A DNA stretch of 60,000 nucleotides from Membranipora membranacea (Eukaryota > Bryozoa > Gymnolaemata > Cheilostomatida > Membraniporidae): assembly GCA_914767715.1 (NCBI GenBank), contig OU612070.1:15767501-15827500 (forward strand). Direction: 5' to 3'. Numbering within the stretch: position 1 is the first letter of the stretch; every line of letters begins with the position of its first letter. Position numbers and translations under genes: made by a program. Below, one piece after another: positions 37,205 through 50,036 of this stretch. The notes beneath the pieces were generated by a model. It was not told the DNA's origin and did no database searches. It saw only the letters and a list, made by a program, of their open reading frames with translations.

Positions 37205-37270
37205 CAAAAGGAAGTGTACATCACAGAGTAAGGACATATCCTTACTCTGTGATGAACACTTCCTCTTTTG
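37205..37270. repeat. Palindrome P1, unit 1
   Basis: Inverted arms of about 30 bp (GAAGTGTACATCACAGAGTA and its near-complement) around a 4-nt centre. One arm has a substitution that unit 2 lacks. Confidence 0.8.
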
Positions 37271-37359
37271 ACAAGTTTTCAAGCCCACATGTAATAATTC
37301 TATGGTCCTGCTGCATGTTTTCACAAGGAAGTTGCCCACATTGCGATAGCAAAACAAAA

Positions 37360-37493
37360 CTTGAATAATTAATTCTGCAAGTCCATTCATCAATGCACCT
37401 TTGTGGACTGTTGGTAACATTTCCTGCAGGAAATGTTACCAACAGTCCACAAAGGTGCATTGATGAATGGACTTGCAGAATTAATTATTCAAG
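37360..37493. repeat. Perfect palindrome P2, 67-bp arms, no spacer
   Basis: The centre is CCTG|CAGG at 37426/37427. I find no mismatch between arms. Unit 2 contains only the left arm (52046-52112). Confidence 0.92.
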
Positions 37494-37590
37494 CAAAATG
37501 CAAATAAAGTCATTTCAGTGAAACCATAATTACCATTTTCATGAAAATGGTAATTATGGTTTCACTGAAATGACTTTATTTGCATTTTGC
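37493..37590. repeat. Perfect palindrome P3, 49-bp arms, no spacer
   Basis: The centre is TTTCA|TGAAA at 37541/37542, arms perfect. It abuts P2, sharing one G. Unit 2 contains only the right arm (52111-52159). Confidence 0.92.
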
Positions 37591-38436
37591 TATTTTTGTT
37601 GTGTCAGTATCAAGCATTGTTTGCATGGGGATGATTCTCCAGTCTCAAACTGAATCCTTTTTCTGTTTGAATTTTGTCATGCTGAGCTGGTGGGCAACGT
37701 AGTTGACCTAAAGCAACGAAGTGCTACCCGATGAAAAAGATGTAGCAATATTTTGATATAAAAGAAACGGTATTGGTTGAAAGCATCCATATCACTATTG
37801 GTTAGGAAGTTTGACCGTGTCATTAGAAATCAAATTGATTGAATCATCGAATTCTACTGAAATGAGTAGGTTTATTCTTGTCAAATCTTTTTATTTGTAA
37901 TTTTCTAACCTAAGTTTTTCTAGATTTTTATCATTATGGTGGTTACATTTTATTTGATATGAAAATCTGTGATAATCATGCTTCTAATTTTTAAATAGTT
38001 AACTGTTGGTTTATTAACACCTCGTTTCCTTTAGTATCAAGTCTTAATTTATCAAAGTTGGTCAAATGTAGATACATAATCATCACTATTGAATCAGGTT
38101 TAAAATCCCGATAATACCTGCAAGTCTACCCTTACCTTATAACTGTCATCCTGTACACAAAGTTAGAGTATAACCATAAGAATATGATCCAGTATTATGC
38201 TACTGACCAAATATCAATGCAAGGGGCATCCAAGATCCTTGAAATCCGTTGTCCTGAAGAAGGCCTAGGATAAGAACTACTTAATAATTCTGTCTCATAT
38301 TAAGAAATGAAGGAAACTTCCTTCAAGTCATTTCCTTTCATCTCAAATATTCACTCATCTATACTCATATCACCTTTGGATGATAATTTATTGCAATCAA
38401 TTGGTCATTAGGCAAAAAGGTGAGTATTTGTCATCG
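37591..38436. other. Non-coding end of unit 1
   Basis: No gene or repeat other than a short stem-loop near 38306-38336 (GAAATGAAGGAAA/TTTCCTTTC-type). Closely matches the end of unit 2. Confidence 0.6.
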
Positions 38437-38679
38437 CTTTATAACTTACATGTTTGTCAGTATAAAGTTTCTGTCCCAAAAATCTCAAAGTGCTTGAATC
38501 AATCAGGACTGTAAAAAAGTTGCATTTCAGGAGTTGCAGTAGTTGTTCAGCAGTTTCAGTTTGACATCTTACAGAGTTTAGCAGCTCATAATAAAATCAA
38601 TAAATCAGTAACTGTTTGTCCAACCAGCCAAAAAATAAGCTGTTAGTTGAAAAGAATGACTCCACTTTAGCGTCAGTTC

Positions 38680-38749
38680 ATATCTGTGCTCACAATGTTA
38701 CCCCTCACATGGACACTAACAGGTGCGGTGCAAGTATTATAAATTAATT
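38680..38749 (+). pseudogene. P450 exon 1 relic, unit 2
   Basis: As in unit 1 (GTGCTCACAATGTTACCCCT ... CACTAACAGG), with the donor still reading ATTGTAAGTT and no ATG. The downstream sequence is uninterrupted, showing the pre-insertion state of the unit 1 SINE. Confidence 0.8.
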
Positions 38750-38934
38750 GTAAGTTCTGTCGCCTTATATATTAGACAAACGACCTTCGTCTTCAAAACA
38801 AAAAATAGAGTTTCTGAATCCATTGAATTTTAGTGTTTATGGTAGTAGGATTTCATTTCGCCAACACCCTCAAGTGCTGACACACCTCAAAAACTGATAA
38901 TGGCTATAACTATTTTATTATGTTTGTTTTGCGG

Positions 38935-39003
38935 TTACCTAACATGGGCCATGACAGCTGGTCTAAGCAAGAGGCAAAAAGTGATTTGCTGTTGCCTTGA
39001 TTT
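38935..39003 (+). pseudogene. P450 exon 2 relic, unit 2
   Basis: Same acceptor loss (GCGG) and one-base deletion as unit 1, so decay preceded the amplification. Confidence 0.8.
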
Positions 39004-39135
39004 GGTAAGATTTTCCCTCTTTGTTAAGCGACAACAACCAACCATAATTACATCAAATATAACTATATGGTGAAATGAACTCCCACAATGCAACACTTTA
39101 ACTGGAATTGTCCTGTCACGATAAAAGAGAAGATA

Positions 39136-39340
39136 AGAGGTGGCTCAGTTGGTTTGGGTGCCAGTCTTCTGCGGCATGTGTTGATGGTCTCGGGTTCGCA
39201 TCCAACCTCGGTCCACTATCTACTTTGGATTTTTAGACCCTCAGGTGCGCTCCAGCATGCCTACTTACTAAGAGCAAGTTGGCGCAGACATTACCGCCTC
39301 ACCCTTATTACACCCTCTATCTCGCCACTCATGTGAACGG
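39136..39340 (+). mobile_element. tRNA-derived SINE, unit 2
   Basis: A box TGGCTCAGTTGGTTTGGG at 39141-39158 and B box GGTTCGCATCC at 39193-39203, closer to consensus than in unit 1. Confidence 0.7.
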
Positions 39341-42300
39341 TGACTGAACCAATTGGAAATGCAGACCACGAGTTTTAAACCAACATGCTTGTTAACCAAC
39401 TCACATGATTTAGATTACTGCTGATTTGGTGTGAAGATGCGGCAAATCCTTCATTACATAATTAGAAGAAGCATGAGTACATTGTTTTATTATTTTAATG
39501 TTGTACTAACTGTTTGATCAATATATATTTAATGCAATGCTGCAATTTGACCAGTTTGACAGAATCTCTGTAAATTTTAAGTAACATTCATTTTTCAGTA
39601 CTGGATGCCGATAGAATCTTTGACTCGAATCAACAATATTTTATTTCTCTTAGACAGGAAACAAATCTACAATTTTTGAATGAAGTTTCTGCCTTAATTG
39701 TCACCTCCTCTTGGTTGTTGTTTCATGGGCAATCAGAATCAGAGAGTATGATAGTATGATGTTGGAGCAAGGTATATGGTATGCCATAGTAAGCTTAGGT
39801 CTAAACTTCAAGATCAAGATCTGTAAGAATAAGAGATCAGGATCTGTAACTGGCTGGTATATTCATTATATATTGGTCCAATATAATCTTTATATGATTC
39901 TCACAAATGTTATCAGCAACTCATTACTTCCTTTCGGCATAAAAGGTAACTTGTTTCTTTTGTAAACAGGTTGCAATTTGTACAATGTTCTGCGAGTATT
40001 GACAAAACTTGTGAGCCTCAATTTCAAATCCATTACATTGTTGTGTATACATCTAGTATATGTTACATTGAATGTTATCAGAATGTCATTACTTTTATTT
40101 TGATTATTTTATCACTAAACTATGTTTCTTTTGAAAACTCCTAGCTTCTAATTTCAAATCTGTTACAAATTTTATCTTCATCAAGTATGGATCTTACGGT
40201 CTAACCTATTCATCTCAAAAATGTAACGCTGCCTATCACCACCAAATTATTTCTCCACTTGATGTTTTCTTTGTAAACAAATTGCAAGTTCGATGAGATT
40301 TGAAAAGCTCCCGAGATTCAATTTCGAATCGGTGTCAGCTCTTTGTGTATTCATATAATATATATAGTTTGAAGAAGGTTGTTAAAAGCTTCTGAGAGCA
40401 AATGCATTAACACTTATATTAAAATACTAATACGTTGCTATTCATAGAGCCGGATGTTATCAACTTTCCTAAACATATTCATTTGTGTGTTTTCTCTCAG
40501 TTTATAAATGAAAGACAATATAAATCTATAATTTATATGAACATAATAATATATACCTCAGCTGGTGTAAGTAAAGGAGGCAGCCATGTATATCAAAATT
40601 TTTTGATGAATTAGATCATGGGTTGAATACCCAAAATGAATGAATTATCTTCTGCGACCACCCTCATTCTAGTCCCAGTGAATATCCTCCGCATGTTTTT
40701 TATGTCACAGTCAAATCAGCGAAGAGAGACAGTTTTCTTCAAAGCCTAGCCTTACCTGTCTAGATATTATAATACTTGTATGTCATGTGATTTTTTTGAG
40801 AGTCTTAGCACTCACAGCTATGAACTTCAGGTGCTCGATGTGTTTATTATCAATAGCAGAATGTTCGTTGATTTTGATCACCATTTCTTCATCAAAAATT
40901 ATAGAAAGCTAGTTATTTCAGCTGGATTTTATTTCCGCCTATCCTCTCCTTTAGATTTTTCAATTTTTGGTTCATCCTTTGATCATTATTTGCAGTTTAT
41001 ATTCTAGTGAATATGCAAGGATTGGAATCAGACAGCACAAAATCCACTCCACTTCCACTTTATCCCAAGATTGAAAAGAGTTTCCTCTCCAGATTTTGTC
41101 TTCCCCTTCAATATCAAAGCCGTCATGAAAGGCTAGTGAACTACCATGATGGATAAGTATCTTCATTGATAAGTAATAATAAGTGTTCTTACACAGTAGA
41201 TTTTGTGTCTTTGCCTAATAGAAGCAAATAAACTTGAATCCTAACTTACACACTCTTATCAGTTAAACCAATCAGTTGGTCCTATTATTTGATATAGGTC
41301 AGTGAAACTTATTTTGTTATGGTCAATTCTTTGCTTATTCCTTTTTGGATATCTAATACGTTTTTATTTTATCTTATTCAGACAAAATCTTGATATGAAG
41401 GAAATTAATAATATGAAAATCAATTTCTTTGAGTATTACAAAGAGACATGCAGAGATTGTGGTGGTTTATTCTTGATTTGAAAGTGATAGGGAACATTTT
41501 GTTTGATTTAAAATTCATGGATGTTGGTAATCAATTTTCGCTTAATGCATGGAAAGTAAATCAATTTGAATCACTGTGATGCATGTGTTGGGATTGCACG
41601 CTTTAGCTTAGCTTTAGCTTAGCTTGAGCTTACTCAATCTAGTAAGAATTAATTAAACTTCTGTCATTTCTGCTTTAATATGGCCATCAATTTGGAATCC
41701 TTTGTTGTTTACTGAGTTCAAAAGGTAACATGTGATGGCCAAAATTAACAGACTTCGGTAGACTTTCCTCTTAGTTGAAAATTTGTCTTCCCTTCGAAAA
41801 AGTTTGGTTAACTTAATAACACCATTTATTTTTTATTGAAGTTTTCTTAAAGTTTATAAATATAGTGAATAAACAAAATATTCACATGTTAAAAATAGCT
41901 TGTCGTCCCTATGTTGATATACATGTGTGGAGTGGTGCAAACTACATAGTAAGTAGGATAGAAAGGCATGAAGGCATAAATTACGTGGAGTAAAAGAAGA
42001 AAGAGAAAACAGCGAACAAAAATGAAAGTTCACAGCATTAGATAGGGTCAAATGATAATAATTTATGAAGCTGGCTCAATTTAGTTACAAATGTAGGAAT
42101 ATTTTCTAAAAAGCTGATCAGTCTAGGTTTGATTGGAATAAAGGTTTAACTATTGAACAGTTGCTACAAAGTCATCATACATGTATGACTGATTATCCGA
42201 TTCGATGAGGTATGTGTTTAGATGCAGGGCCTTTATACAACTTTAGATGGTATGTAAATTTAAGTGTTAGCGGCCAGCTTCGACAGAAAAATGTTTACGA

Positions 42301-42824
42301 GCTCAAGTTGTGATTCTGATTGCTATAGGCCTGATAAGTTATTTGTAAATCATGTATTCTTTGAGTTTTGATAGCAAGTAGACCGTCTTGTCCACCAGTT
42401 CGATAATGTAGTTTTTATTTATTGTGCAGTGCAATAACTTGCTCATATTCGCTGCTGCTTGCAGTAGCGGGAGCTTAGAGCAGTCATTATAAAATTATCA
42501 TGATTTATGCTGTGTAAGTTTCTAGTTCTAATTGGTTCGCTTTTGTGGATGATGTATAGCTTGATGTTGATAATTCAGTGATGATTAAAATGATCAGATC
42601 TTGCAACTATTAATTTTCATGTCACTGCTTGCAAACTTATTGGCATGTTTGACTACAAGCTATCAGAACAGAAAAAAACTACAACTTAAATCAATAATTT
42701 AGATTTTCATCCCACAAATCATCAACACCAAATTCATACCGATTTTCACATTATTGTAGAGCGGGAGAAGAAATACTGGCAACAAATATTTGGAGCAATA
42801 TTCAGCTCCCATCTGGGGATTAAC

Positions 42825-45800
42825 ATGAGTAGACTAGCATATATTGTAGTAATTGTGTTGGGTTCTACTAAGTCAGTCATTGCAAATGATAACAGGGGGA
42901 TGTTTGCATTGATACTGGCTGACAGCACACCGCAACACTCGTCGATCACAGAATCTAGGATTAAATGCGCCTTAGCCTGTCAAAAGCGAGCTGCATGTCA
43001 CGGATTCCACTATGAATCACTGACAAATGGGACTGACTTGAACTGTTTTTTATATGATTGGCTGACACTTGGTGATTGGCTGACACTGGGTGAAGGTGGG
43101 ATACATGTCTTAGCAATCACACCGGAAGAGCCTGCGCATGACTTGATTCGATTACGTGAGTATTGGGAATGGATCAGGACTAGGTCTGGATTTGGGACGC
43201 TGTCATGTCCGGATTATTTTTTATCCTGCATATATCAGTGTGTTATATTATCAAATTTCAATTCCAATGTGTCTGGTATAATATACTGTGTACTATATAA
43301 CCTTCATAGAAGCTTAAAGCAAAAACTCTGAATTGAACAGCGGATTGATGAGTTTGTCAGGAAAAGGATAAGTTTGCTCATGTTGTCTCATCTTGTTATA
43401 TCCCACTTGTGTGAAGTATTAAATATTAGATTAAGGTAATGTCAAAGACGGATCCGAATATCAACATATCATATACCGTTGGAAAGCTTCCGAGCTACTG
43501 AAAATGAATACCTGAACAAAAACTTGATTCGATGACGTTGTGTCATTGAAGGGAGGAAATGAGGCAGAAAACGCTGTTTTTGTCAATGCAGATGGAGGAG
43601 TCAAATTAATTGCAAGAAATTTCAAAACAAGTAGAATGTATACTTAGAGATTGAGTTCATAGTAAAATTTGATTTTCTTTGATATATGACTAGTCTAAAC
43701 TGACTTTTTACGTCACGCCATACAACGCATTTTTTTTTGTGAAGCCGTGAAAATATGTGAAACTTCAATCATTAATTCAGAACAGATCATAGGCTCGAAA
43801 AAAAAAAATTATGATTTTCCCTTAGAGTACACTTCAAATGTCATACATATTGACTTTAAACAAATTAGCTTGCATATTGCAAAACCAGTGGACTCTCCAA
43901 TACACTTGATATTTTTCGCAACTTTTGCATAATGTCAAATGTGCTGTCCAAATGACGATTATTGTGAATGTGAAGTTATTTTGAAAGTTCTCACATACGA
44001 AGCCGCTTTTATTACCCATGGTGCACGCAGGAAATGCCAACAGATTTTTTCACTGCATCTTCATTTTTCTTGAATTTAACGCAAAAGAATGCCAAATAAA
44101 CAGCTTTTTTTTGGGACTTTTGAGGTGTTTTTGGCCATTCCTGTGTGCACCATGGCTAATGGAAGCGGCTTTGTATGTGAGAACTTTCAAAAAATCTTTG
44201 TTTGGCCATTGTAATGGTCATTTGGACAACACATTTGATGTTATGCAAAAGTTGCAAAAAATATTAGCTGTATTCGAGAGTCTACTGTTTTCGCAATATG
44301 CAAGCTAATTTGTTGAAAGTTAATAGGTATGGCAATTGAAGTGTATTCTAAGGGAAAATCATAATTAATTTTGTTTCGAGCCTATGATCTGTTCTGAATT
44401 AATTTTTGAAATTTCACATATTTTCACGGCTTCACAAAAAAAATGCATTGTATGGCGTGACGTAAAAAGTCAGTTTAGACTAGTCATATATCAAAGAAAA
44501 TCAAATTTTACGATGAACGCAATCTCTAAGTATGCATTCCACCTGGTTTGAAATTTCTTGCATTTAATTTGACTACCCCATCTGCATTGACAAAAACAGC
44601 GTTTTGTGCCTCATCTCCTCCCTAAAATGACACAACGTCATTGAATCAATTTTCTGTTCAGGTATTCGTTTTCAGTAGCTCGGCAGCTTTCCAGCGGTAT
44701 ATGATATGTTGATATTCGGATCGGTCTTTGACATTACCTTAAGCTTTCGTTTAGTGGGGCTGTATTTTGCAAGTTTAGTTTAGTTTATGATAGACAAATG
44801 CAGCATTGCAATGATTGACCAAAGCTATGAATTTTTTGCTCAGACTATTATATAAATTTGCGAGGGTTTTGCTGAACGTGTATGATATCTTGTTCTGAGA
44901 GGCATTTCCTACAAAAACTTCGAATCTGACCCCCATATGGGCCTAGGCATTCTTAACCTTAACCCTTTTTTGTTATGAGATTTAGTAATGGAAATGAGAA
45001 ATGGCATTGAGTGTGTCCAGGATATCCTCACTCATGAAGCAAGACTTTATTGATAATTTAAATTGTAATAATTTTATTTTCACCTGTCTTAAAACACAGA
45101 GAGTCGATAATTATGAATGCATTCATAAAATTGTAATTTCAGAAGGTTATCTCACTGCAGAGCTTTCAAGTACGCATCAAAGTTTTCATGGTTCCAAAGC
45201 TATTGATGGGTCATATGATACATTCATGCATACCCTGCTGGAGGTTTCACCTTGGATGCAGATTGATATCCATGAAATAGCCCCAGTCAGAGCAGTTGAG
45301 ATATGGAATCGCTACAGCAACCATAACTCAGGTACTGAGAGAAAGTCATTTTCTAGCCGCTTAACCAATAAAATTATTACCCACATTACTCCATAATTCA
45401 TTAGAACTTTTATTAAAGTGATTGTGAAGGTTTCAGGATTTTGGTATCATCGTAGAGTTCTCAGTCTAATTTTGAAAACTGGTATAAAGTTTACTAACAG
45501 CAAGTGGCCCAGTCTCAACTGATTTTGACTCAAAGTTGAGATTGGAAGGTACTAAAAAGGTACTATTTTGTATATAATATCATTAAAATGGTACCTTTTT
45601 AGTACCTTCACATCTCAACTTTAAGTGATAATGAGTTGAAACTGGACCATATGTTATTAATGAACCTCATAGCATTTTTTCTTAATTAGACTGAGAAGTC
45701 TAAAATGATAGCAAAAACCTGACTCTTTCACAATAATTTCAAGCACTAGAAAACATTTCCGAATAAAAGTTATGGTCATTTGTCACATTTTAGAGGAAAG

Positions 45801-46152
45801 CCTAATACTTGCTATTAGCACACTAGTGTACAAAACTGGCAGTGATTCAAACGGAAGTAGTGGTATAACACATTCAATGACTACGTGTTGTTTCTTTGCT
45901 AACCATGTATATGTCTGTTATACAGGTGTTGAGCTCAGACTAAGAAACGTGTTGATTTCTGTAGCGGTCGCTTCTGATGAGGAAGGATTTGGTGAGCGTT
46001 TAACTGAATCAGCATGCTCATATTCTCAAGGAACTCAGGCTCGTGTTAAACTTCATCTGTGTTACGAAGCAATGGATGGTAGATATGTGCGAATCACTGC
46101 TGTCGAAGCAAATGAAATATTAAATTTGTTTGAAATCGAGATTTTTGGATAA
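42825..46152 (+). CDS. Secreted PAN/Apple plus F-type-lectin protein, copy 2
   Basis: Exons 42825-43155, 45143-45331 and 45926-46152 give an intact 248-residue protein. Against copy 1 I count 14 coding substitutions: F6Y, I21N, N34S, S67T, S81T, K121T, H168Y, V189A, K221E, D237E, V244I, and three silent. All four PAN cysteines, H140 and R167 are kept. H168Y sits beside R167, in the part of the fold that forms the sugar site in F-lectins. Like copy 1 it has the six-residue repeat DWLTLGDWLTLG at 78-89, here exact. Signal peptide and domain order are unchanged, so it is likely secreted. Confidence 0.88.
43435..44738. mobile_element. Long foldback element in lectin intron 1, copy 2
   Basis: The same element with flanking TTAA (43431-43434, 44739-44742), 1304 bp. 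The central spacer is in the opposite orientation to copy 1, and about 55 bp of the right arm next to it are missing. Confidence 0.85.
45413..45738. mobile_element. Foldback MITE in lectin intron 2, copy 2
   Basis: The right end is better kept than in unit 1: CCTGACTCTTTCACAATAAT faces AGTGATTGTGAAGGTTTCAGG at the left. Confidence 0.72.
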
Positions 46153-47763
46153 CAAAACATCTTGATGGAGTCTGATGAAGGTCTTAAGTTGCTCATCAAG
46201 TTCATATAATAATCAACATGAAATTTGAAATTTTGATGGCAGGTTTTAAATATTTATTGTCCCCTATCCAGCTTAACTTACCTTGAAGAGCAGCATAATG
46301 CTATACATTAAATGCATATTTATTATTCTTTTTATTTTGTTGGTGTTTAAAGCTGCAACCTCTTTACCATAGCTGGAAGGTTATGCTTTGTGAACATATA
46401 TTGTGCTACATTTAAAATTGCTTTCAATGATTACGGATAAGTTTAACCCTTATATAATATGTGTAAATTTATTGTCATTGTGAGTTTTTTTGTCTTTAAG
46501 ACTTTTGTTGGAATTTAGACGTGTCCAATAAAAACTGATCCAAAGTCAAATATACAAAGCTATTCAAATTACAGAATTTTTAAAATTCACAGACCGACAT
46601 TTCATTTAGTGTTTTAATGGCATGTGATCAGGCATATGTAGATTTATTATAGCAAATGATAATTGATATATCCATACAAATACAAGATATATTTCTTTGC
46701 TGAAATTTATGCGGAGCATTTGGTGTCCGAAGTAGAAGCACAGACAGTATATTATTGTCAAAGCCACAATTTCCATTTAAATTGTCGACTCATGGTTATT
46801 CAATCATCAGTATTCCAAACTGACCAAAAATGGCATCATGCACAGCATGTTATTTGCTCGCCAATGCTTCGCCGAAATAAACTCTCACTGTATATACTAT
46901 AGCTATCTTTTGCTCTCAAAGCATTTGGCATTTGCGATCATTATCACGCATATTTGGTATCAAAGTCCAAATAATTTTACATGCTGGGGGAAAAGGAATG
47001 GTGAGTTGATAACCTGTTATGGCAGGAACAGCACCTAGCAGCATATGTCAATTCCTTCATTCCAGCAGAATGTGAAATACAATCTTCTAGCGAACAAAAA
47101 TCGGAATAACAATCAACTGTATATTTCAATGTTCTTATCCTGTTAAAGGATTGGTTCGGAAATGACTATTTTCTTTTCAAAAGAGCAAAATATACCTAGC
47201 ATGATGAGGAAAGATTCATATGCAACATTTTGGCAATGGATACAAGATCCAATATATTTCAAAGATTGATCCTCTACTATTTATGTAATGATTGCTTTGC
47301 TCTTCAGAGATGAAAATTTCAGTTTCTGGATCACTTCCAGAAAAGGAAAAGTAGCGAGAAACAGTGGAACGGTGTTAGTTCTGCAGAAGAATTTGATGGT
47401 AAAGAAGAATATATTGGTGAGGTCATATTCATCCAATGACTTACTAACTGGTGGATGTGCAAATGAAAAGATGATTTATAAACATGACCTAGTACAATGC
47501 ATCAATAGGATTCGTGGATGGTTTTTGCACAGGTTGGTTTTTCCCACTCTTAAAGTAAAGTTTTCATGGTATTGAGTTTTGAATTGGGATGAATGTCATT
47601 ACTTGGTGGTGGCATCATCCCACCTTTCAATATCTCTAGAATTTGGCCTTCTGCTGTTTTTTGCACAAGTTGTTTAACTGGCTGTGAAAACAAATTAAAG
47701 ATGAGAAGTTAAACCCTCTACATAACCACCAGCATTAGCAATCAAATGAAGCTGAAGCTCATC

Positions 47764-47810
<47 letters not shown>

Positions 47811-48908
47811 CTATATATATATGTATATATATATAAATATATACTTTTTTGGGCATAAATCTCATTTGTTTTAAATGTTTTACAGAATAAGCCAAAAATT
47901 TCTTAAAAAAAGCAAACCATTAATTATTCCAACAAAAGTGGAGTAAAGCAATTTACACTGTATTTTGAAATGTTTAAAATGCTATGATGAATGAATATAT
48001 TGTGGTATGTCATTGAAAGTGGAAACGGAAAGTGGAAAATGAATATTTATTCAAATACCTAAGAGCAAACAGCTGGTATTCATGTTAGCATCAAAAATAG
48101 TGTAAATCGTTCAATTGAAATTTATAGCTACCAACACAAGGTCTACTCTTAACAATCTTATTCTCATAATACACCTGTCCAATGAAATATCACTATAAAA
48201 ATACAATACGTTACATTTCCTGAAGTCATTTGGCAGATTAAAATTCCATAAAGCTGGCCTAATTTGGATCTCATTTGTAAACCTTTCAGTATCACTAGCT
48301 AAGACTTTTGACATTATAATGAAAATTGCAACAATTTTGAGAAAGATAAAGCTGGAGAAGAAAGGAAATGAAAGCATCAATATGCAATAGCTAAAACGTC
48401 CTGTTTGCAATTCTCATCGGTCAGGTGTATTATTACAAAGGAAGCACAACTAAAAGCGACAAAATTTCTAAAATCGCTCAGAAAGCGTGCGAAGGGAAGA
48501 CAACTCTCCAAAAACGTCAAACAAACATCCTAGTATAAACTCACCTTAATAGCCGCCAGTTCAGTTCAGTTTAGCCAGTTCATACAATGCAATGTCTTGT
48601 TTGGCTTGGTTTTGGTCTCAACCTCCCTGGCTTGCAACTCTTTGATGCTTCGGCACTGGAGTTTGGCAGAATACTAAATCATTTAGCAGTCCCAGTGGAA
48701 AATATGTAGTAATCACGGCCCATTGTTTTCATCATGGAGGGGAGCTTTTTGCTAGAAATAAAGAGTGGACCACAGCCCAAAAATAGTTACTGTGCAGGTT
48801 GGTCACGGATGTCTACTAAAGCTACATTCAAAATTAATGATAAAATAATTACTAATAAACCCGCACAGAAGACTATATACAGCTGAAGTGAGGCTCTTAA
48901 TTATGGAC
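46153..48908. other. Downstream region of lectin copy 2
   Basis: An AATAAA at 46527-46532, 375 bp after the stop, may be the poly(A) signal; unit 1 has GTTAAA there. Broken open stretches at 46660-47575 match those of unit 1. An AT microsatellite is at 47766-47843. Confidence 0.45.
47766..47843. repeat. AT microsatellite, unit 2
   Basis: TA repeats with GTATCTA interruptions. Length differs from the unit 1 locus. Confidence 0.9.
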
Positions 48909-49258
48909 AACGTAACAACATTGGACGGTGTAGTAGCTTTGGTGTTATCATTGATTTACTGTCCATAATTCAGGTTTTTTTTCATTACCCAATGCATTTT
49001 GATCGGATTTCAGGTTTAAACATTGCTTTAAAAACAACATATATCTTGATATCAGCTTGATGTTATTTCTTCTTCATAAAAACCATTTGAACCTTAATTT
49101 GTATCAAACTGTTAGCGACAAGCTGCTAAATCTATTGTAATTTTCAAACTTCAAATCCGATCAAAATTGATTGAGTACTCAACAAAAAACCTGGTATATG
49201 AGTGGCAAGTCAATGATCACACCAATGCTACTACACCTTCCAATGTTGTTACGTTGCC
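48909..49258. repeat. Inverted-repeat element, unit 2
   Basis: Counterpart of 34651-35002, with AACATTGGACGGTGTAGTAG and its complement near the ends. Confidence 0.68.
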
Positions 49259-49261
49259 CAC

Positions 49262-50036
49262 AATGGGGTTGAGTCAGGAGTTGTCCCTTATTATAGGGGG
49301 CGCTAATAAGATGACACCATAAATTTGCACTTTATTATATAAGATATCATTGGAGCAGATAACACTTGTTGGTTCGGCAGCCAGAGAAATTAAGATAGAA
49401 ACGAAATGAGGGTAATTACATAGGCGGATTATGCTGACCCACTTTGTGGGACCAGAAATTGACTGCGAATATAACTTAATTTATTATATTATAATATAAA
49501 TTAATATAATAAATATATCATTAAATAAAGAGAAATAATAATATTCCAGCTTTGAATTTCGAATATTACATAAATCCAACCTGAATATATTGATTGCAGA
49601 GAAAAAATTCAGAATAAAATAATATATTATTATTTAATGTTATTGTTATACAAAACAATTATATATTTAATACCATAACTTAATATATATATATATGGAA
49701 TGTTTTTGCAAAAATAGCTTAGCTGCATATTTCAAGACACCTCTCTTCCTTACACTCAATTCCATCATGATTGATCAGGTTTTTTTATTTTATTGTATTA
49801 TAATTTGATTTTAATTTAATTAAAAATTAAAATTTTCCTATACTTTTTTATTTCAGTATATGGGTCAAATTTTTGGATTACCGAATATATAGATCAATTG
49901 TAGCGAGCTGAAACCAATGAGTTTTTACAGCAAAAGGTCTCATCTGGTTCCTTTATGGCTTATTCAAAACTTTGCAAAAGTATGGTCTCATCTGTAAATT
50001 ATCAAGGGAGATTACTCCGAAAAACATAACCCCATT
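49262..50036. mobile_element. AT-rich element with imperfect terminal inverted repeats, unit 2
   Basis: Counterpart of 35005-35780. The inner motif CAGATGAGACCA has decayed on the left (AAGATGACACCA), while AATGGGGTT/AACCCCATT remain. Confidence 0.5.

Larger units (their letters stand above)
23841..38436 (+). repeat. Tandem unit 1 of the P450-relic / PAN-lectin amplicon (14,596 bp)
   Basis: Begins at CTTTAAAACTTACATG. The same sequence starts units 2 and 3, and both later junctions read GAGTATTTGTCATCG before it. Unit order is P450 relic exons, tRNA SINE, lectin gene with foldback and MITE, decayed sequence, AT microsatellite, AT-rich inverted-repeat element, palindrome cluster. Sister units differ by scattered substitutions and indels, so the copies are real paralogues rather than one copy assembled twice. 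Confidence 0.9.

Noticed and set aside
37065-37460. Overlapping open frames on both strands
   Set aside because: They are products of the palindromes P1 and P2, which read alike on both strands.
43747-44308. Open frames within the foldback (also 29690-29941 and 58320-58881)
   Set aside because: They lie in inverted arms of a non-autonomous element, with mirror copies on the opposite strand and no transposase motifs.
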